Positions 22,778-35,500 of a DNA stretch of 64,000 nucleotides are shown here, piece after piece; within the stretch, counting starts at the first letter, position 1; every line of letters begins with the position of its first letter. The notes under the pieces were generated by a model, which saw nothing but the letters and a program-made list of their open reading frames with translations, was not told the origin of the DNA and made no database searches. The stretch is from Mytilus edulis (lineage: Eukaryota > Mollusca > Bivalvia > Mytilida > Mytilidae): NCBI RefSeq assembly GCF_963676685.1, contig NC_092344.1:44352830-44416829 (forward strand). Reading direction: 5' to 3'. Both the position numbers and the translations under genes were made by a program.

Positions 22778-23746
22778 CAGGGCCGTAACTACCTATGAGG
22801 CAGGGGAGGCAGTTGCCTCCCCTTAATTTTCTACACCATTTTTTTTTTTGAAGTAATAAAATGAAATATTGACAATATGTACACGAAGAACTTGAATTTA
22901 TATTACAAACAACACAGTCAAGTTTACAGTTTTAACAGTGTTATCATGATACGTGATATATCTGTCATTTTCCGGATTTTTTTTACCGAAAGTGAACCGT
23001 TTCAGTAAATTTTTTTCGTGTGGCCGTCCGTCTGTTATTCAGTATTCGTACGAGAACACATATGAAACTTTACTTTCGACAATTTTGAATAAAACTTAAC
23101 TATTCACATTTATTTAGGGGTTCATTAAGCAGAGGAAGTTCCCTTTCATCTTTTATGATATCGGAAATTCGTTACCGGCTGAATCAGCTGTTGGGTCATT
23201 TTTTTAACGTCTCCCGGTCGATCGTACGAGAACATTATGGTCAATGCCTTAGTAGTTAAACACTCCCATTCGTTGAAGTAGAGACTTTCTAATATAAGTA
23301 TAAACTAGTTTAGAAAGTCCTTGGTTGTAGTTATATATACATGTCTGTTCAGCTTTCAACAATATTGAAATTCAAGGTCCTCGACAAAAAAAAATATCTT
23401 GCTTTCTATGATCTTGCTTTATATGTTTTTTTTTTAACTTAACAGTTTGATTTCTAACAAACATATCTTTAAATACAGATAATAATTGTTTGTATAAAAA
23501 TTGCTTCAATGATCCAGCAATACTGATGTTTCTCAAAGTAAGGAAATCGAAGGAAAGCGGGTGATTTTTAGCCATATTGAGAACTAAATCCGCGGTCACA
23601 ATGCATTTAATGTTGATAATTATAGATCAAAGTACGGCCTTCAAGACGAAGCCTTGGGTCAATCCCCAATCCCCCTATCTTTGGGCCTCAGTCTGCGGCC
23701 CCCAAACCCCTGCCTCCCCTGAATTCGAACCCTAGTTACGGCCCTG
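22778..23746. mobile_element. 969-bp TIR element, hAT-like terminus
   Basis: It begins CAGGGCCGTAACTA at 22778 and ends with the complement at 23746. Both ends continue with GAGGCAGGGGAGGCAG-like sequence. The flanks share ACCTC (22773-22777 and 23747-23751), shorter than the usual 8-bp hAT duplication, so the superfamily is uncertain. The interior is mostly non-coding. A 75-codon minus frame (23599-23372, GTG start) with LVLNMAKNHPLSFDFLTLRN may be a transposase relic. Confidence 0.7.
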
Positions 23747-25160
23747 ACCTCATTTGGTCTTACATGCATGTGTATTAAGAGATTTACTCTAATTTTGTTA
23801 AAATTTGCTACCATGTAACATACATATACAATGTACAGTCATAGTATTGTCAGTAGATTTTATTTTGCATTTCTTTGTCAGCATTCAATAAAGCACAAAG
23901 TCCTTTACAGAATTTTTCAACTGTCTTCTGTAATAAAAAAAAGTTTTTATTAGCAGTTGTCTCCCTTTCATTACAATTTTGCAATTTACTTTGCTTTCAT
24001 ATTTTGTGATTACATTTATCTGGTCTGATAGTATCACATAACACTTGTGCATTTTTCAAATTAACAACTTTAAATTTGGTCAGATATTCTTTCATGTAAA
24101 AAAATATGACAATCAAATTACATTATCAATTCACAGCTAATATTTACATTTGAACATTCATACATTTGAAGAAAAAATATATAATCAATAATGAAACCCT
24201 TCAACTTTTAATCTTCTTTCAATTGAATTGATAAACAATAAACCCAAGATGAACATTTTATTTTTGATACTTGCTGCATTTGTATGTGGATTTTTGTTCA
24301 AATATCAATTTCCTGGCACTATGCTATCAAAGCAAAGTTACAGTTGTTTTGTTATACTATTCAATATTGTTTACAGATTTCAGTTTGAATGATTAAAAAA
24401 TCTGTTTTGAAGATGGCATTATACATTTTGGGGGGTTCAACTGATCTTTTTTATTTAAAGTTTTTAGAAAGTCATTCAATCAAGAAAACATTGTCTTTGG
24501 GAACTAGATTATCCCCCTTTGTTTAGTTTCCTGTGTAAAGTAGTGATGGAAGTGGATGTCATTTTGTACATTATTTCATGGAAATTCTTTTGTATTCAAT
24601 TTGAATTTTCACTAGTCACAAATTCAATATGGTTTTAATACAAATGTTAATGATGTGTTGTGTTTAAAAGTCTTTAAAATTATTTGTAATTTATAGTAAA
24701 TGTTTGATGCAATTATTTAATACAATTTTTGTAAGTCTTTGTTTTATGTTTAAAATATATAGAATATAATTTTGTTCTGATATTTCAGAATAAAAAACAT
24801 TGAAAACAAATTATTTTGCCTTTGATTTCAAGCTCTTCTGTATTTATTTACTCATGAGAGACAATATATTAAGTCACCTTTTCTCGGCAAGTACAGTGAT
24901 TCTTATTGATATATGGCATTATCACCCTTCACTACGCCTACATCTCATTGCTCAGTCCCTCTGTAATTCTCATATCATGGATTTGAGACCAGAGTAGACA
25001 TTATCAGCGATGTCACCATGTCTGAGGAGAAGTGATCAGCGAGGTCAAATGTGTGAGGAGACTCCGCTACAGACATTATCAAGATTGCTTTCATGAAGGG
25101 TAAAACTTTCTTAGGGAGGGGGAAAAAGGGACCAGAAATAGAATAATAAACAGATAATCA
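23747..25160. other. no gene recognised
   Basis: AT-rich, low-complexity DNA. No coding segment or repeat ends were identified. Confidence 0.4.
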
Positions 25161-25171
25161 TGGTTTCTCCG

Positions 25172-26010
25172 TATAAATATCATAAAATGGCAGAAGCTTT
25201 TGAGCTCATTCACTAAAAAAGTTTGCATTGTGGCACACAGCTAATATTTTACTCTATATAGATGATGCTCTTTCACTAAGTAATTTAAAATTTGGTGACT
25301 ATGTTCAATGCATCTATCCCATCTACCTAGAGATAAAAGATACAACAGATATAGTAAAATCTGTCTCATATCTTGACTTACATCTAGAAATTGACCATGA
25401 GGGTCTGTTGAAAACAAAACTTTGCGACAAAAGAGATGATTAAAGCTTCCCAATTGTAAACTTTCTATTTCTATGTAGCATTCCAGCAGCGCCTGAATAC
25501 AGAGTTTATATTTGCCAATTGATGTGATATTCCCGGGGTTGTATCTCTTAGATAGAGAGTTGCTGCTCCCAAGAAAGCAATAAATCAAGAGTTCAAAGTG
25601 GTGAAGATGAAATTATCCCTTAGTAAAATTTACGGACACAATCACAAGTTGGTTGACCATTATTGAATATCCATTACCAAATGATAAAAGATATGTTCCT
25701 TATGTTGTAACTACAAACATACAAATGTGATCTACTGAATTAGACTTACATGTATTACCTGGTTTGTACCAACATGAGCAACACGACATGTGCCACATGT
25801 TAAGCAGGATTTGCTTACCGTTATGGAGCACCTAAGATAACCCCAAGTTTTTGGTGGAGTTTGTGTCTCTTAGTCTTTAGTTTTCTATGTTGTATATTGT
25901 GTACTATTATTTCTCTGTTTGTCTTTTTCTTTTTTAGACCTGGGGTTGTCGGTTTATTTTTAGATATAGTTTGAATGTCCCTCTGGTATCTTTCGTCCCT
26001 CTTTTGCTCT
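25172..26010 (+). mobile_element. decayed Penelope-like retroelement, RT C-terminus and trailer
   Basis: The 25228-25443 frame reads ANILLYIDDALSLSN (YIDD, the catalytic motif C), YLDLHLEIDHEG and LCDKRDD, then meets TAA. Further RT-like peptides continue in shifted frames to about 25530. The trailer at 25745-26010 has GAGCAACACGACATGTGCCA and ends GGTATCTTTCGTCCCTCTTT. The same trailer occurs inverted at 7320 and 13070. It is multiply broken and inactive. Confidence 0.75.
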
Positions 26011-26109
26011 CAGTCAGTCTGTATACCAAAGTGCCTGGGAAAAAAACTACCAGTAACCCCAAGAACTTTACTTTGATCATTGAAATTGTAATGTAAGACT
26101 TCAAAATAT

Positions 26110-27400
26110 GCTAGATGTCTCCTTTTTTATGCCCACCTACAATAGTAGGTTAAGGATTTTGGTCAATGTAGTTTTTGATGAGTTGAAGTCTAATCAACTT
26201 GAAACTTAGTAGACATATTCCCTATGGCTATGATCTTTCTAATTTAAATGTCAAATTAGATTTTTTACCCCAATTTCACGGTCCACTGAACATAGAAAAT
26301 GATAGTGTGAGAGGGGCATCCGTGTACTATGGACACATTCTTGTATGTGTTGTTGTGTAGCTGTCTCATTAACATATATACTTTTATTCATATATGCAAT
26401 GACATTGACATTAATGACTGGTAAACACTGAAAATTGCTCATAAGAGCTGTTTGGAGTAAAACACTAATGCACAAGCTGAAATGTCTCATCTGCTTTACT
26501 GATTGAATGTATGTTGAATCTCTGTAATATATAGGTTTTACTACAAGTATCACACAAACTTAACATTGTCAAGATACCTTATAGCGGGTTATTTTTGCGG
26601 ATGTAAAATTTCGTGATTTTCATTAAATAAGATATACGAAATATTTTGGCGGATTTAAAACTTTTATCAATACCTTTGCATGTGTACTTTAAATTTGGTG
26701 GAATTTAGTTTGGCGATTAGTTCTATCCACAAAAAATAAATAAATAAAATTTACACCCACGAAAATAACCCGCTATACGGTATATGAAAACCAGGTCAAT
26801 GTCGGATGAACCATGCCAAACAGACATGTACACATTACAATCATTCCATACACCAAATATAGTGGTCCTATTGATTATAGTACAAGGAAACAGATCAAAC
26901 CACAAAAACTTAACATTAATATTCGAACCATGAAAATGAGGTCAAGGTCAAATGTAAATTCTTTTGGAAAAAAAGCATATTCACCGTACAATCATTCCAT
27001 ACACTAAATACAGTTGATCTTACATGACAAAACCATGAAAACTTTACATTGAAAAAAGCACAAAGAAGTTGAAGTGAAGTTCATATGAACCAAGTCAGAC
27101 AGACGTGTGCACCTTACAAACATTCTATACACAAAATGCTGCAGCTCTATTGCTTATGAAGCTGAGCAACAGACCAAACCACAAAAACTTAACATTGTTC
27201 ACTGAACTATTTAAATGAGGTCAAGGTCAGATGACATCTGCCTGTCTTACATGTGTACCTTACAATCATACCATATACCAAATATAAAGTTGTCCCTATT
27301 GCTTTTAGTATTTGAGATACAGACTTGATCACACAAACTTAAATTTGATCACCAATCCATAAAATGAGATCGAGGTCAGATGAACCCCCAACTTGCAAAA
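26110..27400. mobile_element. pearl-like element with tandem GAGGTCAAGGTCA units
   Basis: It starts at ATGCCCACCTACAATAGTAG (26130). It contains recurrent units marked by ATGAGGTCAAGGTCAAATG and CCTTACAATCATTCCATACA at about 26797, 26926, 27203 and 27355. Related units occur at 15.84 and 44.1 kb. Bivalve pearl/HINE elements carry arrays of this kind, and the match is by analogy. A separate MITE interrupts it at 26577-26780. Confidence 0.6.
26577..26780. mobile_element. 204-bp MITE with TA target duplication
   Basis: The ends are CCTTATAGCGGGTTATTTT and, inverted, CCGTATAGCGGGTTATTTT. TA lies outside each end (26575-26576 and 26781-26782), as for Tc1/mariner-type MITEs. Removing it restores continuity of the surrounding tandem-repeat element, so it inserted later. 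Confidence 0.8.
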
Positions 27401-28719
27401 TTCATCTTATTGAAAGTCAATTTTGCATAATTTTGATATGTATAGAAACAATTCATTATTTGTCCCTTTCAAGACTCAAGACTGGGAAAACCCAACTTCA
27501 TGATAAACTATAAAACACCTGATACAAAATGTCAACAACAAATCATATTACCTGTATTATCAATATTATGCAAAAGAAACGAACAACAAAAGAAAAAGAC
27601 AAAATTGACAATAGACAATTTAATTGGCATATAAAATCAATCTCTTAATAAAAAGTACAATGGATTTTTGTTTGAAAACATATTTCAATTTTACAACTTT
27701 CAAAAAACATTGAATCTATAAAGTGTTTGTGTAAAGAAATTTGATACTAAATCATAATCTATAACTCATTCAAGCTTTTGTTTAAGATATTGTCAATATG
27801 CATCCTTTTTACCTGAAATGAATACTCTTTTGTGTAAAATACATCCAACTCTGTCAACAAATCATAGCTGTAAGAATAGCCTACTTATAAAAAATTGGCA
27901 ACAACTTTGAACAATAAGATCAATGTTCAGGATGTGGTATCTTACAGAAAAACTGTCAGATCAACTTGGTATTATACCATTATGGTACTTGTGGCCCATT
28001 AAAAGCAATAATAGGATCTATTTCAGCGTTATAATAGGTATTCATTTCAATCTAACTAGAACAATTATTGATGCTTGGAATTTCCCATGTTTATTTTTAC
28101 CTGGCTGACCTTTTGTATAGCCTCTAATAACAACACAATTATTTCATGGTTAACCCATGAAAAACGCATTAAGTGAAAAACATTCATTGTATTTTAAAAA
28201 TTAAAATTTACTGAAATAATTGTAGAACGCACTACTCTAGTTTTCTGACAAAACAGATCATTAAGTATAATAATGTGTAAATAGATTATCACAAATTGTT
28301 GCAGGTACAGAGGTTGCTTTGTACTAATCTAAATGGTATTAAAAGCTAAAACTGACTGCAATTAAAAAGATATCAGAAGTGATATGAATTATTTTTAAAT
28401 GCAGACATAAATGATTCAACTTTAGTGCAAAAAGGGCAAATGCACCTTATTTCCTATCCTAAGAACATGTAGAAACATCAGCAAATACATATTTAACTAA
28501 AGATTCATGTTATCTTTTTTATCTCCTCTTCTGCCATTTATTTGGTTATTTAAAATTTCTTATAAAGATTTATTAAAATAATCTGCTTTCTTTTTCATAA
28601 CTGTTCTTCAGTGAAGTGGCTGACCACTGTGATCATATTTCAAATCATTAAACTATAACAACTTTGCCTGTTAGATTTCTCGTATGAATAGTTTTCCATT
28701 TGTTATTTCTGGTCTTTTA
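27401..28719. other. no gene recognised
   Basis: AT-rich DNA between the tandem-repeat element and IMMP2L. The short frame at 27923-28108 has no family features. Confidence 0.35.
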
Positions 28720-28855
28720 TAGCCAACTATGCAGTATGGGTTTTGCTGATTGTTGAAGGACAAATGGTGAGCTACAGCATAGTCTGGTGGAGAGTAACTC
28801 ACCAAGTTGTATCATAGGCAATTATACCACATCGTCTTATTCTCTAATATTATCT
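28720..28855 (+). mobile_element. retroelement trailer fragment
   Basis: TATGGGTTTTGCTGATTGTTGAAGG, TCTGGTGGAGAGT and GGCAATTATACCACATCGTC correspond, in the opposite orientation, to the GATGTGGTATG / CTCTCCA fragments at 36285 and 45297. A short decayed copy. Confidence 0.55.
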
Positions 28856-29555
28856 TGTTCATGGGATTGCCAAGTAATCAATGATCAGCAAGAACATAAT
28901 ACATGTAGTAGACTCAAAAAATGTCATATATGTGATGGCATTAAGCCAAAAACAGCCTTCAATACATTATTTTAAAGTGACATTTGTTGACAAAGCTTCA
29001 TGACCTAAACCTATTTGGTAATATTTTACTATTATGGTAGTTGTGCCACTTTTTACAAGTATTACATTTAGAAAATTGAACTAAAAAAGACAAAAATGAA
29101 GCCTTTATGATTTTCAAAATCAGTGAAAAGGAAGAGAAGGATATAGGTTGAATCATTATTATGTATTTTTGATGCAGGTAGGTGAACTTATTGACACAAT
29201 GTCAATATTAATTTTTTAACTTTAAAATGAAGTTGGAATGCTTACAGAACTGATAGAGAAAAAAACATCACACAACCAACATGACAAATCTCGGAAGACA
29301 TCTTATCACAGAAAACACTATTAGTCAGCATAACAAATTCTTTTTTTCACAAATAAAAAGTAATTTTCTTGTGTAAAAAGTAATTTAAAGCACAATCAGA
29401 CTTCGGTATATGTTGGATCAGTTCTCCTTTCTTTAGACTCAATGATGCTGATGAAATTGATTGCATGGATAACACGACTCCATTCAATTCCATATATCAT
29501 GGCTTATTGCAATCATGGTAATAAACGAGTCTGGTAATAGCTGAACAATGGAATT
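28856..29555. other. IMMP2L 3' flank
   Basis: On the minus strand this follows the IMMP2L stop, so it probably includes the 3' UTR. No other gene was seen. Confidence 0.35.
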
Positions 29556-32500
29556 CTATGGATTAGGAAATAATGTTACTTTGGGATTTTGTTTAACAAT
29601 ATATCTATCTTCATGGAATTCGTCTCGTGTCAATTTACCCCATCGATGTGGAGGCCATACTATCCTACTGGCTTTGGCATATATCAATCCAACTGGAACC
29701 TAATTAAAGAGAAATAACATATGATTTTTTTGACAAGAGAAATGAATTAAGACATTTTTTTACAATAAAGACACTTACTATATATATGTATACATATTAT
29801 ACAGCACAAATATCGCACTAAATTACGGCTAACCCTTGTTAAAGCCACGAACCTCTTCAATGGTCTGTGTATATATCTTTTTCTTGTACTTGTGTTGATG
29901 ACAAATATTAAACAGAAAAATTATTAATTTTTTTTCCCTCAGCCCGCCAGCCTACACTTGGGGTCAGTTCGACCTTGATATATTGTAAGCATCTATCTGT
30001 TGTTGATGACCTTATGGGGACTGTAGATGTCTTCTTTGTTTTGTTTATTGTGGTGCTGGGTTAACATCTCTTATAGAGATGTCAAAACCTCCCATAAATC
30101 TGACATTGACAACAGGAATTATGCAACTGATTGAATTCTGATAGTAGAACCAACGATAGGATGAAAAAAATTACATATGCACTTGCTAGAATAAAACTCT
30201 CTTAAAGACTATTTTTCAGCAAAGTGATTGGTTTTGAACATGATAAATCACGCGACAGAATTCTGACCTTTCGTGAATCAATTCTGGAAACTTTTACTCT
30301 TCTTCATAGCACACTGCGTGCTTTAGGCCACTCTTAAAAGTTCATAGATGTCATATTAAATTTTGAAAAACCATAGAAATCAGACTTCCAAAAAATGTAA
30401 TACCGATTATAACTAAACGTCATTACCATGTCAAAATTTTACCAAATAAGTTATCTTAATCACAGCAACTCATTTATATGAACTGTTACATGAATTGTGA
30501 CAAAATACCTTTTTGGGCAAATCTTTTCTTAATATGTACGAAAATCTTGAACAAGTTGAAATGTGATTATTTTTGTAGTTATTAACTTTTTTTTCAAATG
30601 GATATAAACTCTGAAAACCTCAGACAAATCAAAGAAAATATTGAAAATTCAAAAAATACATATACATATTGTAACAATATCTGACTGACTTATGCCTTGT
30701 TACAGTTTATAATACCTTTTGATTTTCCAATACAAGAAGACAATAAGTGGACATGCTTATACCTTCACCTATGTGTTCAACAGATTAAAACCCAAATAGT
30801 ACATGTAAGTAATTTCAAAATACTTCAGATTTTTACATGTTTAAAATCCATTTTGTCTTTGATTTAAATATGAAAGCAACATCCTGTCAGCTTTAAACCA
30901 CCAAGTTATTTTTCTGTAATTTCCAGATTGAAATCCTAAACAAAAGTATGCCTTCCATAAATTTAACTCTATCCATTGTAATTTTAAAGCAGTGGTTCGT
31001 GACCTAATCTAAAAAACTAATCTGTGTTACAGGAAATCAGTGAATGTTCTAAAATCTGGAACAGAACAATCTCATTACAAATCAAAGGTTACAATTAACT
31101 TTGACCATTTAAATCACCATGATCATTGGACAGAGAAATCAAACTGTAATTAGTCAATTTACTGGTAGTGTTATTTCTTTATGATATGCATTAAATCCCA
31201 ATAACTTTCAATTGTCAAAACAGATAATTTGTATAGAGCAAACTCATCCATTGCTTGTCCTTAACCATTTCATTTCTAACGTTAATTAAACAGATAAGGT
31301 AAAAAAAAAATATGGTAATCAAATAAAATGGTTTTCAAAGTACTTCCGATTTAATAGTAAAATCAATGTGTTATCTGGCTCATGGTACTTTGTAGTTGGG
31401 ATAAAACATGGGCATGTTTTGAGATACAAATCAATCGTAACGTAACGTTAAATTACAATTAAAAAAACTGACACTTGTCAACTAATAAATGAATATTAGA
31501 TCAAGAGAAGGAGCCTGCCATTTCATTATAAATTGCACTGCATTTGTATTTAAATTACCTAACTGAAAACAGTTTAAACAGCAAATCTTTTTTTCCCCCT
31601 CTTGAGGAAATTAATAAATACTTAACACTAAGCACAAATGGCTTTTAAGGGTACAAGTGAGCCAGAAATCATTCAGATGTAAACATGAAAGATGTGAATT
31701 CAATATCATAAAGATTGATTGATTGATTTATGTTTAACACTACTTTCAGCACAAATGGCTACTTTATAAGTGGAGGAAGTGAAGCAAATTAACAAAAGTT
31801 ATCCCTGAGACTGGTCTTCTAAAAGATTTTAAATGCAAAATATACATCTAATGATTTTAGGGGTTGCCACTCCTGTCATATCACTTTGTTGATATTAAAA
31901 CTCTTATAACTCCACCAGAAGTTACTTACAGGTCCAAAATCATTACTATCATGACTATGTTTAGTGTTGTCTCCCTCTAACCAACAATGTCCTTTAGGTA
32001 TGGGTATGCCTCTTTTCTTGTTCTTTGTCCTTAAAATAAAGAAATATATGTTATTTTTTTTGCTAAACTTCCAAAAGAAGTAAAATATTTTCTTGTGTTG
32101 TTTGGGCTAGAAATTTATTGTGTTTTTCTTTATTATTATTGTAGTATTAAACCAATTTTTAAGACATTATTGTGGTTGTCATTGAATATTTCTGAATTGA
32201 TATGCATATCTACAAATACTGGAATGTGTCATCAGCTAGAAGAATTTTCCCTTGGTTTTTAATTTCAATGGACTATGTTGCCAGAACTACTTCCCCTCCA
32301 GTAATGGAAAATGATTGAAAAGGTTACATTTGTTGTCCTTCTTTCCTTGTTTAATCTCTGAATGACACTCATCATTGGATTAAACATGTCATGAGGATTA
32401 TGAAAGGTGACATTATAATGTCTGTTGCTAAACCTTATCAAACTATTCATTTTGTCTTTAGTGTTTTATTTTTTTATTTCTGGGCCTCAGGTTTTAATTG

Positions 32501-35500
32501 TTCTTCAAACTTGAATAACCCTTCAGTTTCTTCTTACATCCTTTATGTTTGAAATACATCCATGAGGGCTTACTCCAACTTGATGTAATAAATTTACAAG
32601 ATATTATGGTTAATGCAAAATGATCCATTTCAATAATTCAGGAGGGGATATACATTTAGGAGGGGGTCTTTCAGCAATGTGACTCTATGTTAAACAAAAA
32701 CATAGTACATGTAATAAATGCCTGCAGATACCCAAGTAAATCTAATTATATGAACGACATCTTGGTGTAAATAAAAAGAATCAAAACAATGGCAAAAGTT
32801 AACGTTAATTAGATTATCAAGCATGGACAAGTATTTTTGACCTTATAAAGTGTTATTTAAAGAAAATCATTTATTGGTGGACACGATCGTCTTGTTCTGT
32901 AAAATAACACGATAATATAAAGTCATACATCATTCAATTATTAAAATAATCATCCCATATTTACATAGATTCCTCGAAAATCACACTAGATATTTTTCAT
33001 CCTTGGGTTCCATATCAAGTAATCATTATTTAGTAGAAGATCTCTGATATTGATAATAGTCGACATTGAAAATCAATGAAAAAATGAAATATTGAGTCAA
33101 CTAACAATAATCTCCAATTCCGCTAAAACTAAATTAGATAAAGTCATGTGCTAGAGATATTTGCTAACCCTTTTTCCTGATTATAGAAAATTTGTTAATA
33201 GATTCTAATCATTGCTCATTTTCTTCAACAATCTTAGAATTTGACCTTTAAAACTGTTATTAACTATTAATTTGAGAAAGAGGTCTTATCTTGATTGATT
33301 CTTGTCAAGGAAGTCCAAAAAAATTTCAGGATTAAATTGAATTTCATTTAAAATGTTTCCCAAAACAGGCTCAAAACAGATGTAATAAAATTAGGTCGAA
33401 TAATAAAATGCAAATTTGATTATTCCCAGACGTAACAAAATAATTTAATTTATAAGCTAGGTGCCACCGTTCTAACTATATTTGGGACTGCTCATGTGAA
33501 ACTTGACAGATTATTAAATTAGAATGTTTTAAATTAGTTGTGCAATAACCATACTCCGCATATCTATAACTGAAAAACCTTTGATTTTAACATTTTCCTA
33601 ATCTGGAAATAAGCTTTCTAAATTATTACGTGGCAATTTCCATAAAACAAATATTGTAAAGTAAATAATTTCATCTGACCAACATAAAGTTTCTAATTTT
33701 ACAAAGCTTCTAAAAATACCATTGAAATTTAGCTATCAGTTAAATTTACTATTCATTGCTTTCCAGTGAACATTAAACACATTTCAATATATGTATGCTG
33801 TATCAGCTAAACAGAATGTGGCAAAAATGACCATCTATCAAGCAATAAGGGACACTTTCTTAGTTTCTCATTTCTTGACTTTCAATTGTTCTGGTAAAAA
33901 CCAAATCCTTATGTCACTAGCTATGTCTTCAAGGCCTCATGTCTTCCTTTTAAAGTTCAAACAACATAGCGTGTCTAATGGGATACAGAATGGGAAACTT
34001 AAGAGTGAATTTAAAAATGAGGGAATGTTGGATGGGGAAAAAGATGTTGCCTTACAACAGGCTACCTACAAACCACTCTTGTCTGACTCAAAGGGTTTTT
34101 GAGTGTGTAGAGTGGGTGGTACTCTCACTTCACAAAGCATCAGATTTAACTTCTAATTCTGACTGAATATGACTGTGTATATTTGTACATCCTGCACACC
34201 CAAATGGACTCCCATCTTTGCAGGGATTTTACTGCCAATCTAAAGATAAACCAAGTGCTCAAATCCTCAAATTGTGAGAGTAGTAGCTCAATGAAATAAA
34301 CTGTTATCACAGAGATATGTCTTGCCTTTTTGTAATTTTGATTATGCAAATGTTGAAATCAAAACAGCAATACTTTAACATCTTATACATTTTATGCAAA
34401 TATTCAAAGTCAATGAACCATGACTAAATGTAAGTTACATGGCTAAACAATCTCCATGTAAATGAGATGTGCCAATGCTAATACAACTGCATACCAAATA
34501 TCATTGACTTATTAAAAGTCATTCCCAAACCTAAATACAAACATAGTAAACTATGTAAAAGTTTCAAAGTCAATGAACCATGAAGAGGGGGTGGAGCTAT
34601 ATAATCTCCATGGAAACTACTTGCAAATGCAAATAAATTTGCTTACCAAATATCATTGACTTAACATTAGCAGTTCATCTTAAACTGATCTAATCACATA
34701 CTAATACATGTAAACTAAGATAAGTTTTAAAGTCATTAGACTGTGACTGAGGGGCAAGGCCAAATATTCTCCATGGAAATGAGATGTGCCAATGCTTATA
34801 CAACTTAATACCAATTAACAATTTGGCCTACCACTAATGGTTCCCCTTGAACTGACCTAATCACAAACTAATACATGATAACTTAGAAAAATTTTCAAAG
34901 TCAATAGACCATGACTAAGGGGGCGGAGCCAAATTATCTCTTTGGAAATGAGATATGCCAATGCTTATACAACTGCATACCACATATCATTGACCTACCA
35001 CTTGTGGTTCCCCATTAACTGACCTAATCACAAACTTATACATGTAAAATATGCAAAATTTTTAAAGTAAATAGACCATGACTGAGGGGGCAGGGCTAAA
35101 TAATCTCCATGGAAATGAGATGTGCCAATGCTTATACAACTGCATACCAGATATGATTGACCTACCACTTGGTGGTTCACCATAAACAAAAGCTAATCAC
35201 AAACTAATACATTGTTGACGCCGTTGCCGAAAACAGCATACCTATGTCTCGCTTTTTGCCTCTGTCAAGGCGAGACAAAAAAACTATGAAAAATAAAATT
35301 AAACTATATATTCGCTAGGTAAAATTTGAACATTGTGAATTCAACACACCATCAGTTTCCTCACTTAATCAAAATTCCCAATGCTATTTTCTGAATTCAA
35401 TTACCAAAAATTTAACAGTACCGGGTACATCCCTGAGTGAACAGAAAACTTTGTCTACAAGTACTCCAAAAGATAAGTTTCTACTACAAAGTACTCAAAC

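Noticed and set aside
33791..34102. 103-codon ATG frame in an IMMP2L intron
   Set aside because: No family motif, no signal or domain pattern, and composition like its surroundings. A chance frame is the simpler explanation.
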